A DNA stretch of 64,000 bases from Actinosynnema sp. ALI-1.44 (GCF_001984155.1 NZ_MTQO01000052.1:310001-374000); one strand, 5' to 3'; counted from the stretch's first letter, positions 38,443 to 47,878 are shown. The notes: generated from the sequence alone by a model not told the origin. Program-made: numbers and translations.

Positions 38443-38961
38443 CTATGGTCGATCGGTTCCGGTCACCGGCAGGGCGTCCAGGACGCCCGTCCACGGTTGG
38501 TCGGGCGAGACGGTCGTCACAACGGCACCGGCGCCACGCAGGGTCGCGAGATGTCCGCGCCACGCGGGGTGCCGTGCCTGCTCAGGCGACAGTTGCGGGC
38601 ACACCGACACGTGCACGCCCGGGTTGCCGAGCGCTTCGCACAGCACGGTCAACGCCTGGTTGTCCGCGATGCCGAGCGCGAGCTTGGCTGTGGAACTGGC
38701 GCTGGCCGGGACGAACAGGAACGTGCTCGGATCCGGGTGCGGGCGTGGCTCGCCGGGCAACCGGGACTCGCTGCGGACCGGCAGGTCGGTCAGGGAAGCT
38801 ACGCGGTCGAACTCGCCGCTCGCCCTGAACCACCGCTCGGCCGTCGGGGTGAGCGTGATCGCCAGCCGCCAGCCGCGCTCGGCCGCCGGTTTCGCGATCT
38901 CGTCGTACAGCCGCCGCTCGACGCCGTAGCACGCGGCGGCGACCAATCCCAGAACAGCTAT
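38443..38961 (-). CDS. Flavoprotein-fold protein with probable AUA start
   Basis: 172 residues if started at ATA 38961, giving [20 protein letters not shown], the complete first beta-strand and FMN-binding turn of the flavoprotein (PPC decarboxylase/Dfp-like) fold. The middle has the [20 protein letters not shown] block with nucleotide-binding character. No ATG or GTG is available. TTG 38946 would cut off the first strand and lies 22 bases from the only good ribosome binding site, AGGAGG, which is seven bases before the ATA. The ATA overlaps the TAG stop of the preceding gene (ATAG), mirroring the common ATGA overlap. The reaction is unknown; it may be an FMN-dependent decarboxylase-like protein. 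Confidence 0.7.
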   Translation of the reverse strand: MAVLGLVAAACYGVERRLYDEIAKPAAERGWRLAITLTPTAERWFRASGEFDRVASLTDLPVRSESRLPGEPRPHPDPSTFLFVPASASSTAKLALGIADNQALTVLCEALGNPGVHVSVCPQLSPEQARHPAWRGHLATLRGAGAVVTTVSPDQPWTGVLDALPVTGTDRP

Positions 38962-39326
38962 GACTCGTCCTCCTGCTGGCGTTGCTTGGCGGCCCTGCGC
39001 TGCTGCTCGGCGCGTTCACGGCACTTGCGCAGGAACTCCTCGTCGTCGTCCGGGCTCATCGCCACATGCCGCCCCGGCCGGTCGTACTCGGGGAACCGGC
39101 TCGGCGACTGCCTGGCCTGCCGGTAGCCACCGCCCGAGCCTTCCGGGCGGCCCGCGACCAGCCAGAGGATCGAGCCGACCAGCGGCAGCAGCAGGACGAT
39201 GAACAGCCAGCCCATCTTGGGCAGGTTGCGCGTGGTCCCGTCGACCGTGGTGATCACGTCGACGAGACAGAAGATCCAGAGGCCCATCACCACGATGCTG
39301 AACAGGCCACCGGCGAACAACGGCAT
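38958..39326 (-). CDS. PLDc_N-domain membrane protein
   Basis: 122 aa. Two membrane helices (GGLFSIVVMGLWIFCLVDV and MGWLFIVLLLPLVGSILWLV) joined by a short polar loop (TTVDGTTRNLPK) match the phospholipase D-nuclease N-terminal (PLDc_N) domain. The C-terminal tail is charged and Gln/Arg-rich ([20 protein letters not shown]) and likely cytoplasmic. No PLD catalytic domain follows. ATG 39326 is preferred because GGAG stands eight bases upstream. Its 3' end carries the ribosome binding site of the flavoprotein gene. Confidence 0.82.
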   Translation of the reverse strand: MPLFAGGLFSIVVMGLWIFCLVDVITTVDGTTRNLPKMGWLFIVLLLPLVGSILWLVAGRPEGSGGGYRQARQSPSRFPEYDRPGRHVAMSPDDDEEFLRKCRERAEQQRRAAKQRQQEDES

Positions 39327-39469
39327 GATGTGTTCTCCACCCCAGGAAGACATGGTCCGCTCGAAGGGCGCACAGTGTGCCAGGTCTGCCCGGGCGGGCG
39401 GTTCCCAGGGTCCGGACGCCGCCCCCGATTGCCGGACAGGACCGCGGTGATGCCGCTTGAATACGCGGC

Positions 39470-39880
39470 ATGACACGACGCACTGCCATCGCGGGCATGG
39501 TCTCCGCGCTGATGCTCGGCCTGACCGCGGCCGGAACCGCCGCGCCCGTCACCGCCGAGAAGACGCCCGGTGAGCCCTACAAGCGCACCGAGCTGTACTT
39601 CGGCGGCAACAGGCCGGACGGCTCGCCGATCACCCCGGCGGACTTCGAACTGTTCCTGGACAAGGAAGTCACGCCCGCGTTCCCGGACGGCCTGACCTGG
39701 CTCGACGCGCACGGCCAGTGGAAGGGCGGCAAGGAGGACTCGTACGTGCTGATCCTGCTGTACCCGTACGACAAGCGGAGCGCCGGTCGCGAGATCGAGG
39801 AGATCCGCTCGGACTACAAGAAGCAGTTCCAGCAGGAGTCCGTGCTGCGCGCCGACAGCGTGGAACGGGTCTCGTTCTAG
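39470..39880 (+). CDS. Secreted DUF3574 protein
   Basis: 136 aa with a signal peptide (MTRRTAIAGMVSALMLGLT, cleavage near the Ala-rich AAGTAAPVTA). The mature part shows the DUF3574 pattern: TELYFGGNRPDGSPITPADF, EVTPAFPDGLTWLDAHGQW, SYVLILLYP and FQQESVLRADSVERVSF. Function unknown. It stands alone, transcribed divergently from the PLDc_N gene and convergent with the methyltransferase. Confidence 0.8.
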   Translation: MTRRTAIAGMVSALMLGLTAAGTAAPVTAEKTPGEPYKRTELYFGGNRPDGSPITPADFELFLDKEVTPAFPDGLTWLDAHGQWKGGKEDSYVLILLYPYDKRSAGREIEEIRSDYKKQFQQESVLRADSVERVSF

Positions 39881-39925
39881 CGCGCAGCGAGGAACGGCGT
39901 CGAGAAACGGTCCCCTGGAGGAGTC

Positions 39926-40669
39926 TCAGGTCCTGGCGTCGAGAATGGTGGCGACTGGTGCGGCGGTGAACGCCGTCCAATACTCCGGGCCGAATTTTGC
40001 CAACCCTTCCTCGGTAACCGTGGGGTTGATCCACAAAAGAGTCGTAAAACCTGCCGTCGTGGCGCACTCCTCGTAAGTTTCCCTCGACCACCAATACGCA
40101 CTGAACCGTACCGGCGCCCCCTGGGATGCAACGTTCAGTACCAGGGGTGCGCCCTCATACCCTCCTGATTGACCGATGGTGAAACCGTAAGGAGCGTAGT
40201 AGTCTTCGGGGTTTCGGACATAGTCGGGGTTTACCACTACCGCGACGAAGCGGCCACCAACGGGAGGGAGCGCCTTCCGTGCGGTGACGAAGAAGCCGGA
40301 GAGTTGCTCCTGGTTCGCGGCGAAAGGCAGCACGAAGACCGATGAGACCAGGTCGAACTGGCCGTCGAGTCCAGTGTCGTTTGTCGGGTTGGCACCGTCG
40401 AGCTGCATGTACTCCACGTTCGGATGGTCGCCGTCGTGGGCACGCGCGATTTCGAGCATACCGCCGGAGATGTCAGTACCGACCACCCTGGCAGCGCCCC
40501 ACTGTGCGTACTGACGTGTCACCGTACCCGTCCCACTACCCAGGTCCAGCACTCTCAGCCCGGTGACGTCGCCGACCACCTCACGCATGGCAGGGACTAC
40601 AGAATGCACGCGGTACGGCAATTCGGCCGCTAGTTGATAGGCTTGAGCAAAGTCGTCGAATTGGCTCAT
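39926..40669 (-). CDS. SAM-dependent methyltransferase (class I)
   Basis: 247 aa. The SAM site VLDLGSGTGTVTRQYA with the acidic motif VVGTDISGGML and EYMQLDGANP is clear. The C-terminal part (YWWSRETYEECATTAGF) suits a small-molecule methyltransferase; the substrate is unknown. ATG 40669 is chosen because the N-terminus MSQFDDFAQAYQLAAEL is typical and GGAAG lies upstream. Hand counts give about 52-58% GC here against about 70% nearby, with more A/T-ending codons, a sign of recent transfer. It follows the VOC gene after 44 bases and may share its transcript. Confidence 0.85.
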   Translation of the reverse strand: MSQFDDFAQAYQLAAELPYRVHSVVPAMREVVGDVTGLRVLDLGSGTGTVTRQYAQWGAARVVGTDISGGMLEIARAHDGDHPNVEYMQLDGANPTNDTGLDGQFDLVSSVFVLPFAANQEQLSGFFVTARKALPPVGGRFVAVVVNPDYVRNPEDYYAPYGFTIGQSGGYEGAPLVLNVASQGAPVRFSAYWWSRETYEECATTAGFTTLLWINPTVTEEGLAKFGPEYWTAFTAAPVATILDART

Positions 40670-40713
40670 TGTTTCTTCTTCCAGAACACATCGAGTCACA
40701 TTTCGCGCATGGC

Positions 40714-41103
40714 TCACTGCTTGGGTGACACCGCGATCTCGGCGATGGCGCCGGACGATGTGGTGAAGCGCAGTGTGCGCTGGCCCCACGATTCGTCCTT
40801 GGCGCCTCGCAGGACGACATCGGCGAAGGCATCGGCCGCCTTGTCCACGTCGTCGACCTCGAAGCTGACCACAAATCCGAGCGGAATGCGGTCAGCGGCG
40901 TCAGAGCTACCGAAGGTCGATTCGGCGGCGTGACGGCGTTCCCATAATCCGAAGTGCGCGACGCCGTCGATCTTTACCTCGCAATAACCAGGCATCGTGC
41001 GCTCGACCTCGAGGCCGAGGCGCTCGTAGAAAGCCGCAGCGGTATCGAGATCCTCCACGATCTCCGCCAGCCCTCCCAGATATTTGATCATATGCATCTT
41101 CAC
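40714..41103 (-). CDS. VOC (glyoxalase/bleomycin-resistance fold) protein
   Basis: 129 aa, one vicinal-oxygen-chelate domain with two beta-alpha-beta-beta-beta modules: AEIVEDLDTAAAFYERLGLEV and GFVVSFEVDDVDKAADAFAD. A metal-ligand His (VAHFGLWE) and a C-terminal Glu (AEIAV) are present, so it could be an enzyme or a ligand-sequestering protein. GTG 41103 or ATG 41097 can start it. It shares the low GC of the methyltransferase next to it and probably arrived with it. Confidence 0.8.
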   Translation of the reverse strand: MKMHMIKYLGGLAEIVEDLDTAAAFYERLGLEVERTMPGYCEVKIDGVAHFGLWERRHAAESTFGSSDAADRIPLGFVVSFEVDDVDKAADAFADVVLRGAKDESWGQRTLRFTTSSGAIAEIAVSPKQ

Positions 41104-41221
41104 TCGGTTCGATTTCGGCCACTGGAGTGGGAAGTCGTACTACTGGACGCATGTGATGGGAATGCATGGTCGAAGCTACCCGCCTCTTGTGGCCGACGCC
41201 AGTACGAGACTTCGAGGCCGG

Positions 41222-41265
41222 TGCGAACGGAAGTTCGTCGGGGTCTCGGCAGACTTCCGTTCGCA
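41222..41265 (-). terminator. Terminator of the def-fmt-rsmB operon
   Basis: TGCGAACGGAAGT (41222-41234) pairs perfectly with ACTTCCGTTCGCA (41253-41265) around an 18-base loop, a few bases after the rsmB stop. Confidence 0.65.
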
Positions 41266-41269
41266 ACCG

Positions 41270-42688
41270 CTAGATCTTGCGGATCAGGGCGCAGTACATC
41301 GCGTCCGTGCCGTGCAGGTGCGGCCAGAGCTGCACGTCCGGGCCCGGGCCGAGATCGGGCACGCCGGGGAAGAACTCCCTGGCGTCCAGCTGCTCGGCCT
41401 TGGTCCGGCGCACCACGTCGCCGACCACACCGACCGTCTCCGACAGGTGCGGTGAGCAGACCACGTACGCGACCACACCGCCGACCCGGACCAGGTCCAT
41501 CGCGGACATCAGCAGTTCGCGCTGGAGCTTGGTCAGGTCGCCGACGTCGGACTGCTGACGCCGCCACCGCGCCTCCGGCCTGCGCCGCAACGCGCCGAGG
41601 CCGGTGCACGGCGCGTCCACCAGGATCCGGTCGAAGCTGCCCGGCTCGAACCCGGTGTCGCGGCCGTCGGCCACGTGCACGGTGACCGGCTGGCCCTCGG
41701 TGGCGTTCTCGACCAGCCTGGCGCGGTGCGGCGCTTTCTCGACCGCGTCCAGGGTCGCGTCGCTGAGCCCCGCGAGCGCACCGAGCATGGCCGCCTTGCC
41801 GCCCGGTCCGGCGCACAGGTCGAGCCATCGCGCGTCGGACCCGGTCAGCGTCGGCCGGGTCACCGCGACCGCGCACAGCTGGCTGCCTTCGTCCTGGACA
41901 CCGGCGAAACGCTCGCGGACCGGCTCCATGTCGGCCGGGTCGCCGCCGCCTGCCGCCAGCCGGACACCGTACGGCGAGTAGGGCGCCACGTCGCCGCCGG
42001 TGATCGCGGCGAGCTCCTCCGCGGTGATCTCGCCCGGCCTGGCGACCAGGTGCACGGCCGGGCGGTCGTCGTCGGCCTTGAGCGCGGCTTCCAGCGCGTC
42101 GCCCTTGTCGCCGAGCGAGTCGGCGAACGCGCGGGCGATCCACCGGGGGTGCGCGGTCGCCGTCGCCAGGTAGCCGATCGGGTCCTCGTCGCGCGGCGGC
42201 GCGATCGCGGCGACCCACTCCTCCTCGGTGCGCTCGCCGACCTTGCGCAGCACCGCGTTGGCGAACCCGGCCAGCCGCGAGCCGACGTCGAACCGCACCA
42301 GGTCCACTGTGGAGGACACGGCGGCGTGCGGCGGGATCCTGGTGCGCAGCAACTGGTACGCGCCGAGCCGAAGCACGTCAAGCAGCTGCTTGTCCACTTG
42401 CGACAGCGGACGGTCGGAGCACGCCGTGATCACCTGGTCGAGCCAGCCGATCGCGCGGCTGGTGCCGTACGCCAGTTCGGTGGCCAGCGCCGCGTCACGG
42501 CCGCTGATCCGCCGTTCCCGCAACAGGCCCGGCAGGACGAGGTTGGCGTACGCGTCGCGGTCACGCACCGCACGCAACGTGTCCAGCGCGGCGCGACGAG
42601 CCGGATCCTCCATCGGCGGGCGCGGCGCGGACGGCTCACGGCGACGCGGCGGGTGTGCGCGCCGGGGCCGGGACGGTCGGTGCGTCAA
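41270..42688 (-). CDS. rsmB: 16S rRNA (cytosine-967 C5)-methyltransferase RsmB
   Basis: 472 aa (Sun/Fmu). The N-terminal NusB-like RNA-binding region ([20 protein letters not shown]) is followed by the SAM domain with [29 protein letters not shown] and VVCSPHLSE; the catalytic Cys pair is present. TTG 42688 overlaps the fmt stop (TTGA), and the first ~25 residues are Arg/Pro-rich and could be trimmed by a later start. It lies in the same strand and order as in mycobacteria (fmt-fmu-rpe), but here the methyltransferase/VOC pair, the DUF3574 gene and others separate it from rpe. Confidence 0.93.
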   Translation of the reverse strand: MTHRPSRPRRAHPPRRREPSAPRPPMEDPARRAALDTLRAVRDRDAYANLVLPGLLRERRISGRDAALATELAYGTSRAIGWLDQVITACSDRPLSQVDKQLLDVLRLGAYQLLRTRIPPHAAVSSTVDLVRFDVGSRLAGFANAVLRKVGERTEEEWVAAIAPPRDEDPIGYLATATAHPRWIARAFADSLGDKGDALEAALKADDDRPAVHLVARPGEITAEELAAITGGDVAPYSPYGVRLAAGGGDPADMEPVRERFAGVQDEGSQLCAVAVTRPTLTGSDARWLDLCAGPGGKAAMLGALAGLSDATLDAVEKAPHRARLVENATEGQPVTVHVADGRDTGFEPGSFDRILVDAPCTGLGALRRRPEARWRRQQSDVGDLTKLQRELLMSAMDLVRVGGVVAYVVCSPHLSETVGVVGDVVRRTKAEQLDAREFFPGVPDLGPGPDVQLWPHLHGTDAMYCALIRKI

Positions 42689-43614
42689 GACAATCGTTCT
42701 CCTTGCTCGACCCGGGCGCCGCGCGCCCAGTCGGTCGCAGCCATCTTCTTCTTGCCCGGTGCCTGGACGTCGCCCAGCCGCACGGGATATGTCGCGGTGC
42801 CGACGAGCACGCGCTTGCGTTCCACTTTGACCTCACCCGGCGGCAGCGCCTCGGCGTCGGTCGGCGTCACCGGGCCGAGCTTGAGCCGTTCGCCGCGGAA
42901 CTGCGCCCATGCTCCCGGATCCGGGGTGACCGCGCGAACCAGCCGGTCGACCGCGGCAGCCGGTTTGGTCAGGTCCAGGTGCCCGTCGTCGGGAGTGATC
43001 TTGGACGCGTAGCTGACGCCCTCGGCGCGCTGCTGCTCGACCGCGCTGATCGTGCCGTCCTCGATTCCGTCCAACGTGGACACCATCAGATCCGCACCGG
43101 CCACCGCGAGCCGGTCCAGCAGGATCCCGGCGGTGTCCTGCGGCCGGATCGGCTCGGTCAGCACGCCGAACACCGGCCCGGCGTCGAGCTCCTTGACGAT
43201 CCGGAACGTGCTCGCGCCGGTGATCTCGTCGCCCGCCCGGATGGCGGCCTGCACCGGCGCGGCGCCGCGCCAGGCGGGCAGCAGCGAGAAGTGCAGGTTC
43301 ACCCAACCGTGTACCGGGATGTCCAGCGCGACCTGCGGCAACAGCGCGCCGTACGCGACGACCGGGCAGCAGTCCGGGGCGAGCTCGGTCAACCGGGCGA
43401 GGAAATCCGGTTCCTTGACCCGCTGCGGCATGAGCACCTCGATGCCGTGCTCGTCGGCCAGTGCGCCGACTGGCGAGCGCACGACGTGCCGACCACGCCC
43501 GGCAGGCGCGTCCGGCCTGGTCACCACGGCCACGACCTCGTGACGCGGCGAGTCGATCAGCGCCTTGAGCGTGGGGACGGCGGGTTCCGGGGTCCCGGCG
43601 AAGACCAGCCGCAT
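42685..43614 (-). CDS. fmt: Methionyl-tRNA formyltransferase
   Basis: 309 aa. It formylates initiator Met-t[52 protein letters not shown] (formyl-folate site with the catalytic His) and GITTM-region counterpart [14 protein letters not shown] are visible, then the C-terminal tRNA-binding domain. It lies one base after def and overlaps rsmB, the standard def-fmt pairing. Confidence 0.96.
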   Translation of the reverse strand: MRLVFAGTPEPAVPTLKALIDSPRHEVVAVVTRPDAPAGRGRHVVRSPVGALADEHGIEVLMPQRVKEPDFLARLTELAPDCCPVVAYGALLPQVALDIPVHGWVNLHFSLLPAWRGAAPVQAAIRAGDEITGASTFRIVKELDAGPVFGVLTEPIRPQDTAGILLDRLAVAGADLMVSTLDGIEDGTISAVEQQRAEGVSYASKITPDDGHLDLTKPAAAVDRLVRAVTPDPGAWAQFRGERLKLGPVTPTDAEALPPGEVKVERKRVLVGTATYPVRLGDVQAPGKKKMAATDWARGARVEQGERLS

Positions 43615-43615
43615 G

Positions 43616-44161
43616 TCAGAAGCCCCCGAACAGCGCGTGCGGGTCCTGCTTGATCGTCGGAACCGACCCGGTGAACCAGGACGCCTGGCGGATCTCCCGC
43701 ATCGCCTGCTTGCGGGTCTCCGCGTCGAGCCGGTCGAGGAACAGCACGCCGTCGAGGTGGTCGCTCTCGTGCTGGATGCAGCGCGCGAGCAGGTCCGTGC
43801 CCTCGACCTCGATCGGTTCGCCGTACATGTTCCACCCGGTCGCGACGATGTTGCGCATCCGCCGCGTCTCCCAGGTGAAGCCGGGGATGGACAGGCAGCC
43901 CTCGTCGCCGTCCTGGCACTCGTCGTCGATCGCGTTCCACGTCGGGTTCACCATGTGCCCGACGAAGCCGTCGCAGTGGTACGTGAACACCCGCAGGCCC
44001 ACCCCCAACTGCGGGGCGGCGAGCCCGGCACCGCCCTGCGACTCCATGGTGTCCCACAGGTCCTTGACGAGCGTGCGGAGCTCCTTGTCGAACTCGACGA
44101 CCTCGTCCGCGCGGGTGCGCAGCACCGGGTCACCGAAAAGCCTGATCGGTTGGATGGTCAC
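43616..44161 (-). CDS. def: Peptide deformylase
   Basis: 181 aa metalloenzyme that removes the formyl group from nascent proteins. All three family motifs are present: [19 protein letters not shown] (metal Cys) and QHESDHLDG (HExxH-type metal site). GTG 44161 starts [14 protein letters not shown]. It heads the def-fmt-rsmB operon; the GH28-like gene ends 20 bases upstream on the same strand, so readthrough from it is possible. Confidence 0.96.
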   Translation of the reverse strand: MTIQPIRLFGDPVLRTRADEVVEFDKELRTLVKDLWDTMESQGGAGLAAPQLGVGLRVFTYHCDGFVGHMVNPTWNAIDDECQDGDEGCLSIPGFTWETRRMRNIVATGWNMYGEPIEVEGTDLLARCIQHESDHLDGVLFLDRLDAETRKQAMREIRQASWFTGSVPTIKQDPHALFGGF

Positions 44162-44181
44162 GACGGTCGATTCTACGGCTC

Positions 44182-45657
44182 CTACTGAACCCGGACGCGT
44201 GGACTGCCACCGCCTGGTGTGGTGGTGCTGCCGGTGACCTGCTGGCCGCTCGACTTCCGGAACGTGACGTCCCAGCTGCCCGTGGAGCGTTGCATCCGGA
44301 CCCGGTCGACGGTGAGCCCGGTCGTGTCGTCGGCCAGGAAAGCGGGCCTGCCGTCGGACTTCTGGAACCCGACCGCGCTGTTGAGGAACATGACGTTCCT
44401 GGCGTGCCGGACCCAGAACGCGTACGCCGGGCGGACGCCGAACGTGCGCGGCGGGTAGGCGGTCGAGTTCTCCGGCGGCACGCGGTCGGCGTCGGAGGCG
44501 GGGTGACCGCCGGGGAAGTCGAGGGCGACGTTGTCCAGTGTGATGTTCTCGATCGGCGAGTCGGTGCGCCCGGTGATCGTCGCGGAGTACTCGTCGTCCC
44601 CGGCGACGTCACGTGGGGTGGTCAGGTTCGTGCCGGTGATGTGCTTGAGCGTGATGTCACGGATCTTGCCCGCGGGTGGGTTGCCGGGGCAGCGCGAGCG
44701 TTTGCCGACGTGCATGAAGATGGCCGACGCGGTCTTGCTGAGCTTGATGTTGTCGTAGGTGATGTTCTCGATCGTGGCGCCGTCCATCGACACGATGCCG
44801 ATGCCCGCCTTGCCCGCACCGGTCACGTCGAGGTTCCTGAACTGGATGTCGCGGAACGCGCCGCAGGTCTCGGAGCCGAACTGCAGCGCGTTGTTCTCCG
44901 TCGAGAGGATCGTCGAGTCCCGCACGACCGCCTTCTCGGTCGGGAACGTCCGGCCGAGCGCGTAGTCGCTTTTGAACACCACCGCGTCGTCGCTCGCCTC
45001 GATGCGGGAACGGGCGATCTCCACGTCGGAGGTGTTGATGATGTTGAACGCGTCCCTGTCGTCGGCGCTGAGGATCTTCGTGTCGTACATCCGCACACCG
45101 GTGCAGCCGTTGATCAGGATCGCGAAGTGTCCGCCCCGCCGGAAGGTGATGTCCTGGAACCGGAGGTTGCGGCAGTACTTCAGGCTCAGCGCCTTGTCCG
45201 CCTGCCCCTGCTTGGGGTCGCCGGTGATCAGCTTGTCGTCGCCGTCGATGGTGCCCGCACCGGTGAACGCGATGTTCTCGACGTTCTCGCCGGAGATCAG
45301 CGCGTTGCGGAAGTGGCTGTGCCCGTAGTCCTGGTACTCGTCCCACTCGTTGGGTTCGGCGTTGTCCATGCCGCTGCCTGCGGCGAGCAACGTGGCACCG
45401 GCGTTGAGGTTGAGTGTCACGTTGCTCTTCAGGTGGATGGTCCGTGAGCGGTACCGGCCGGGCGGGAAGTCGACCACGCCACCGCCTGCCGCGTTGGCGG
45501 CGTTGATCGCCTTGTCGATGGCGTCGTCGTCGTTGGTGCTGCCGTTGCCGACGGCGCCGTAGGACTTGACGTTGAACACCGGCGCCGCGTCGGCTGCGGG
45601 CACCGTCAGCCCCGTCACGATCACGCTCGCAAGGACAAGCATGCCGATTTTCGCCAT
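44182..45657 (-). CDS. Secreted parallel beta-helix protein, GH28/pectinase-like
   Basis: 491 aa with a signal peptide (MAKIGMLVLASVIVTG, cleavage near ADA-AP). The start FNVKSYGAVGNGSTNDDDAI is the pectate-lyase-3/GH28 entry motif, and a long series of short beta-helix rungs follows. The NTDG and GDD acidic motifs of polygalacturonases are only partly kept (NIINTSDVEIARSRI and SDDAVVFKS), so substrate and activity are uncertain. ATG 45657 is chosen because GAGGAG lies five bases upstream. A LacI-type operator lies about 45 bases before the start, fitting sugar-controlled expression. Confidence 0.83.
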   Translation of the reverse strand: MAKIGMLVLASVIVTGLTVPAADAAPVFNVKSYGAVGNGSTNDDDAIDKAINAANAAGGGVVDFPPGRYRSRTIHLKSNVTLNLNAGATLLAAGSGMDNAEPNEWDEYQDYGHSHFRNALISGENVENIAFTGAGTIDGDDKLITGDPKQGQADKALSLKYCRNLRFQDITFRRGGHFAILINGCTGVRMYDTKILSADDRDAFNIINTSDVEIARSRIEASDDAVVFKSDYALGRTFPTEKAVVRDSTILSTENNALQFGSETCGAFRDIQFRNLDVTGAGKAGIGIVSMDGATIENITYDNIKLSKTASAIFMHVGKRSRCPGNPPAGKIRDITLKHITGTNLTTPRDVAGDDEYSATITGRTDSPIENITLDNVALDFPGGHPASDADRVPPENSTAYPPRTFGVRPAYAFWVRHARNVMFLNSAVGFQKSDGRPAFLADDTTGLTVDRVRMQRSTGSWDVTFRKSSGQQVTGSTTTPGGGSPRVRVQ

Positions 45658-45701
45658 GAGCACTCCTCGTCTGTCGTAGACGTGTCACTCTCGCGGCGGC
45701 A

Positions 45702-45720
45702 TGAAAACGTTTACGAAACG
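45702..45720 (-). promoter_or_regulatory. LacI-family-type operator before the GH28-like gene
   Basis: TGAAAACGTTTACG (45702-45715) closely matches the TGAAAACGTTTTCA type of LacI/GalR operators. A second overlapping palindrome CGTTT-acg-AAACG spans 45708-45720. Confidence 0.55.
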
Positions 45721-45800
45721 TACACTAGCGGGCACCCACGCGGGTCACAAGCGTTCGACGACGGTCGCGTTCGCCAGGTCCGCATCGGTTTCCACCGCCG

Positions 45801-45830
45801 GGTGACCGACGCCTGACGGCGCCGGTCACC
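45801..45830 (-). terminator. Terminator of the chitinase gene
   Basis: A 13-bp stem with one mismatch (45801-45813 with 45818-45830, arms starting GGTGACC and ending GGTCACC) and a 4-base loop, ten bases after the chitinase stop. Confidence 0.5.
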
Positions 45831-45839
45831 TGGCTAGTG

Positions 45840-47786
45840 TCAGCCGATGCCCTGGTGCACCGCTGTCATCAGTTCGCCGTCGGCGGTGTCGCCGTCCATG
45901 GACCAGATCATCGCTCCGCCGAGCCCGTTGGCGGAGATCCACGCGGTCTTCCTGGCGATCTCCGCCGGGTCGTCGAACGTCCAGAACGTACTGCCGTTGA
46001 ACAGCCACGCGTGCCCGGACACGGTGTCGCGGTGCAACTGGTAGCCGCTGTTGAGCAACGGTTTGATCAGCTTGTAGTCCTCGATGCCCTTCTCATAACG
46101 TCCGGGCGCGCCGTCCGTTGCCTTCTGGTGCAGGCCGTTGTTGGCGTTCGTCACGCCTGTCCAACCGCGACTGTAGAACGGCACGCCGAGCACGAGCCTG
46201 TTGGCCGGGGCGCCCCGGCTCGTCCACGCGTTCGTGGCGATCTCGACGCTGTACGGCTTCGGGCCGGGGTCGTTGGCGGGCAGCCGTAGTGCGGACTGGT
46301 TGTTGGTCACCGGGTCCCAGGCGCCGTGCAGGTCGTAACCCTGCAGGGTCGCGAAGTCGAGCGAGTCGAAGATCTGGCTCACCTCGAAGCCCGCGACCAC
46401 CTTGTCCGGGTCGGCGGGCAGGAACGCGGTCAGCTCGTAGTGCTTTCCTGTCGTGGCACCGTACGCGTCGAGCTGCCTGCGCCATTCCTGCACCAGCAGC
46501 GTGAAGTTCTGCTTGTCCTCCGGGCGCACGACGTTGCCGGTGTTGCCTTCGCTGCCCGGCCACTCCCAGTCCAGGTCGATGCCGTCGAACACACCGGCGG
46601 CCGACCCGGGTCCACCCTGCGGTTCGCCACCGAGCTTCGGCAGGTTGCCCTTGATCCACATGTCCAGGCAGGAGGAGACGTGCGCCTGGCGCGACGCTGC
46701 CGTGAGGGCCGCGTCGGAGAAGTACTTCGACCACGTCCAGCCGCCGAGCGACAGGTTGACCTTCAGGTTCGGGTACTTCGCCTTCAACTGCTTGAGCTGG
46801 TTGAGGTTGCCCGCGAGCGGCTGGTTGTAGACGTCGCCCTGCCCGTTGACGGTCAGGTCGGCGGTGAACCGCCGCTGGTAGTCCGCCCACGCGTCGCCCT
46901 GGCCGAGTTGGTTGGCCTGGAAGCAACGGCCGCTGGAGTCGAGGTTGCCGAACGAGTAGTTGATGTGGGTCAGCTTGGCCGCCGAACCGGACGTGTCGAG
47001 GTTCTTGACGTAGTAGGCGCGGTCGTAGATGCCCCACTGCGTGAAGTAGCCGACCTTGCGCTTGCCGCCGGGACCGGGGTCGCCGAATTCCTTCGTGGTC
47101 GCGGACACCTGCGTGCTCAGCGCGGACACGTTGCCCGCCTTGTCCCGCGCACGCACGCGGAAGGTGTACGTGGTGGTGGGTTGCAACCCGCCGACGAGGA
47201 ACGACGCGGACGTGGACGTGGCGATCGGGGTCGTCGACGCGCCCTGGAAGACGTCGTAGCCGGTGACACCGACGTTGTCGGTGGACGCCGTCCAGCTCAG
47301 CGGAACCGTGGAGCTGCTCGTCTCCCCCGCGGTGAGGCCGGTCGGGACGGACGGGGCCTCGGTGTCCGGCGCGCCCGACGACCCGTCGCACGGGGTGCCG
47401 TTGATCGTGCAGTTGGTCGGCGAGCCCGGCCCGACGCCGTTGAACCCGAAGGTCGCCGAGGCGCCCGCGGCCACGCTTCCGTTGTACGGGCGGTTGACGA
47501 ACGTGTAGCTGTCGCCGCTGCGGGTCATGCCCGCTTCCCACGTCGACCCGATGCTGGTGCCCGCAGGCAGGTCGAACTTCACGGTCCAGCTGGTCAACGC
47601 GGTCGTGTCACCGGCTTTGACGACGACCTGGCCGGTGAACCCGGACCCCCAGTCGGACACCTTGCTGAACGTGGCGGTCGGGTCGGCCGCGGCCTGTGCG
47701 ACGCCGGGAAAACCGGATAACGCGAGCGAAACGGCGGCGACGGCGACGCCGAACCGCCGCCGACTCGTGGACGGTCTGAGTGACAT
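45840..47786 (-). CDS. Secreted GH18 chitinase with CBM2-like and FnIII domains
   Basis: 648 aa. A long signal peptide (RRRFGVAVAAVSLALSGFPG) is followed by a CBM2-type chitin/cellulose-binding domain (~34-145), a fibronectin III domain (~155-245, PSVPTGLTAGETSS) and a GH18 barrel (~260-645). The catalytic DGIDLDWE motif is intact with the acid Glu408. It would cleave chitin outside the cell. ATG 47786 is preferred because GGAGG lies ten bases upstream; a longer frame runs into the promoter. Two DasR-type sites upstream point to N-acetylglucosamine control. Confidence 0.95.
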   Translation of the reverse strand: MSLRPSTSRRRFGVAVAAVSLALSGFPGVAQAAADPTATFSKVSDWGSGFTGQVVVKAGDTTALTSWTVKFDLPAGTSIGSTWEAGMTRSGDSYTFVNRPYNGSVAAGASATFGFNGVGPGSPTNCTINGTPCDGSSGAPDTEAPSVPTGLTAGETSSSTVPLSWTASTDNVGVTGYDVFQGASTTPIATSTSASFLVGGLQPTTTYTFRVRARDKAGNVSALSTQVSATTKEFGDPGPGGKRKVGYFTQWGIYDRAYYVKNLDTSGSAAKLTHINYSFGNLDSSGRCFQANQLGQGDAWADYQRRFTADLTVNGQGDVYNQPLAGNLNQLKQLKAKYPNLKVNLSLGGWTWSKYFSDAALTAASRQAHVSSCLDMWIKGNLPKLGGEPQGGPGSAAGVFDGIDLDWEWPGSEGNTGNVVRPEDKQNFTLLVQEWRRQLDAYGATTGKHYELTAFLPADPDKVVAGFEVSQIFDSLDFATLQGYDLHGAWDPVTNNQSALRLPANDPGPKPYSVEIATNAWTSRGAPANRLVLGVPFYSRGWTGVTNANNGLHQKATDGAPGRYEKGIEDYKLIKPLLNSGYQLHRDTVSGHAWLFNGSTFWTFDDPAEIARKTAWISANGLGGAMIWSMDGDTADGELMTAVHQGIG

Positions 47787-47838
47787 GAGGTCTCTTCCTC
47801 CTGACGGCAGGGTGTGGCAGGAAGACCACTCACCACTA

Positions 47839-47878
47839 TTGGTCCAGACCACGTGATCAACACAAGGTCTAGACCAAA
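47839..47878 (-). promoter_or_regulatory. Two DasR-responsive-element-like sites upstream of the chitinase
   Basis: TTGGTCCAGACCAC (47839-47852) and AAGGTCTAGACCAAA (47865-47879 region) share the GGTCYAGACC core, with centres 25 bases apart, 55-90 bases before the chitinase start. They match the known dre pattern (GGTCTAGACC) bound by the GntR regulator DasR, and the pair of repeats known from Streptomyces chitinase promoters. Confidence 0.8.

Noticed and set aside
37700-38450. FMN riboswitch ahead of the riboflavin genes
   Set aside because: No conserved RFN element pattern was recognised upstream of rpe or ribE.
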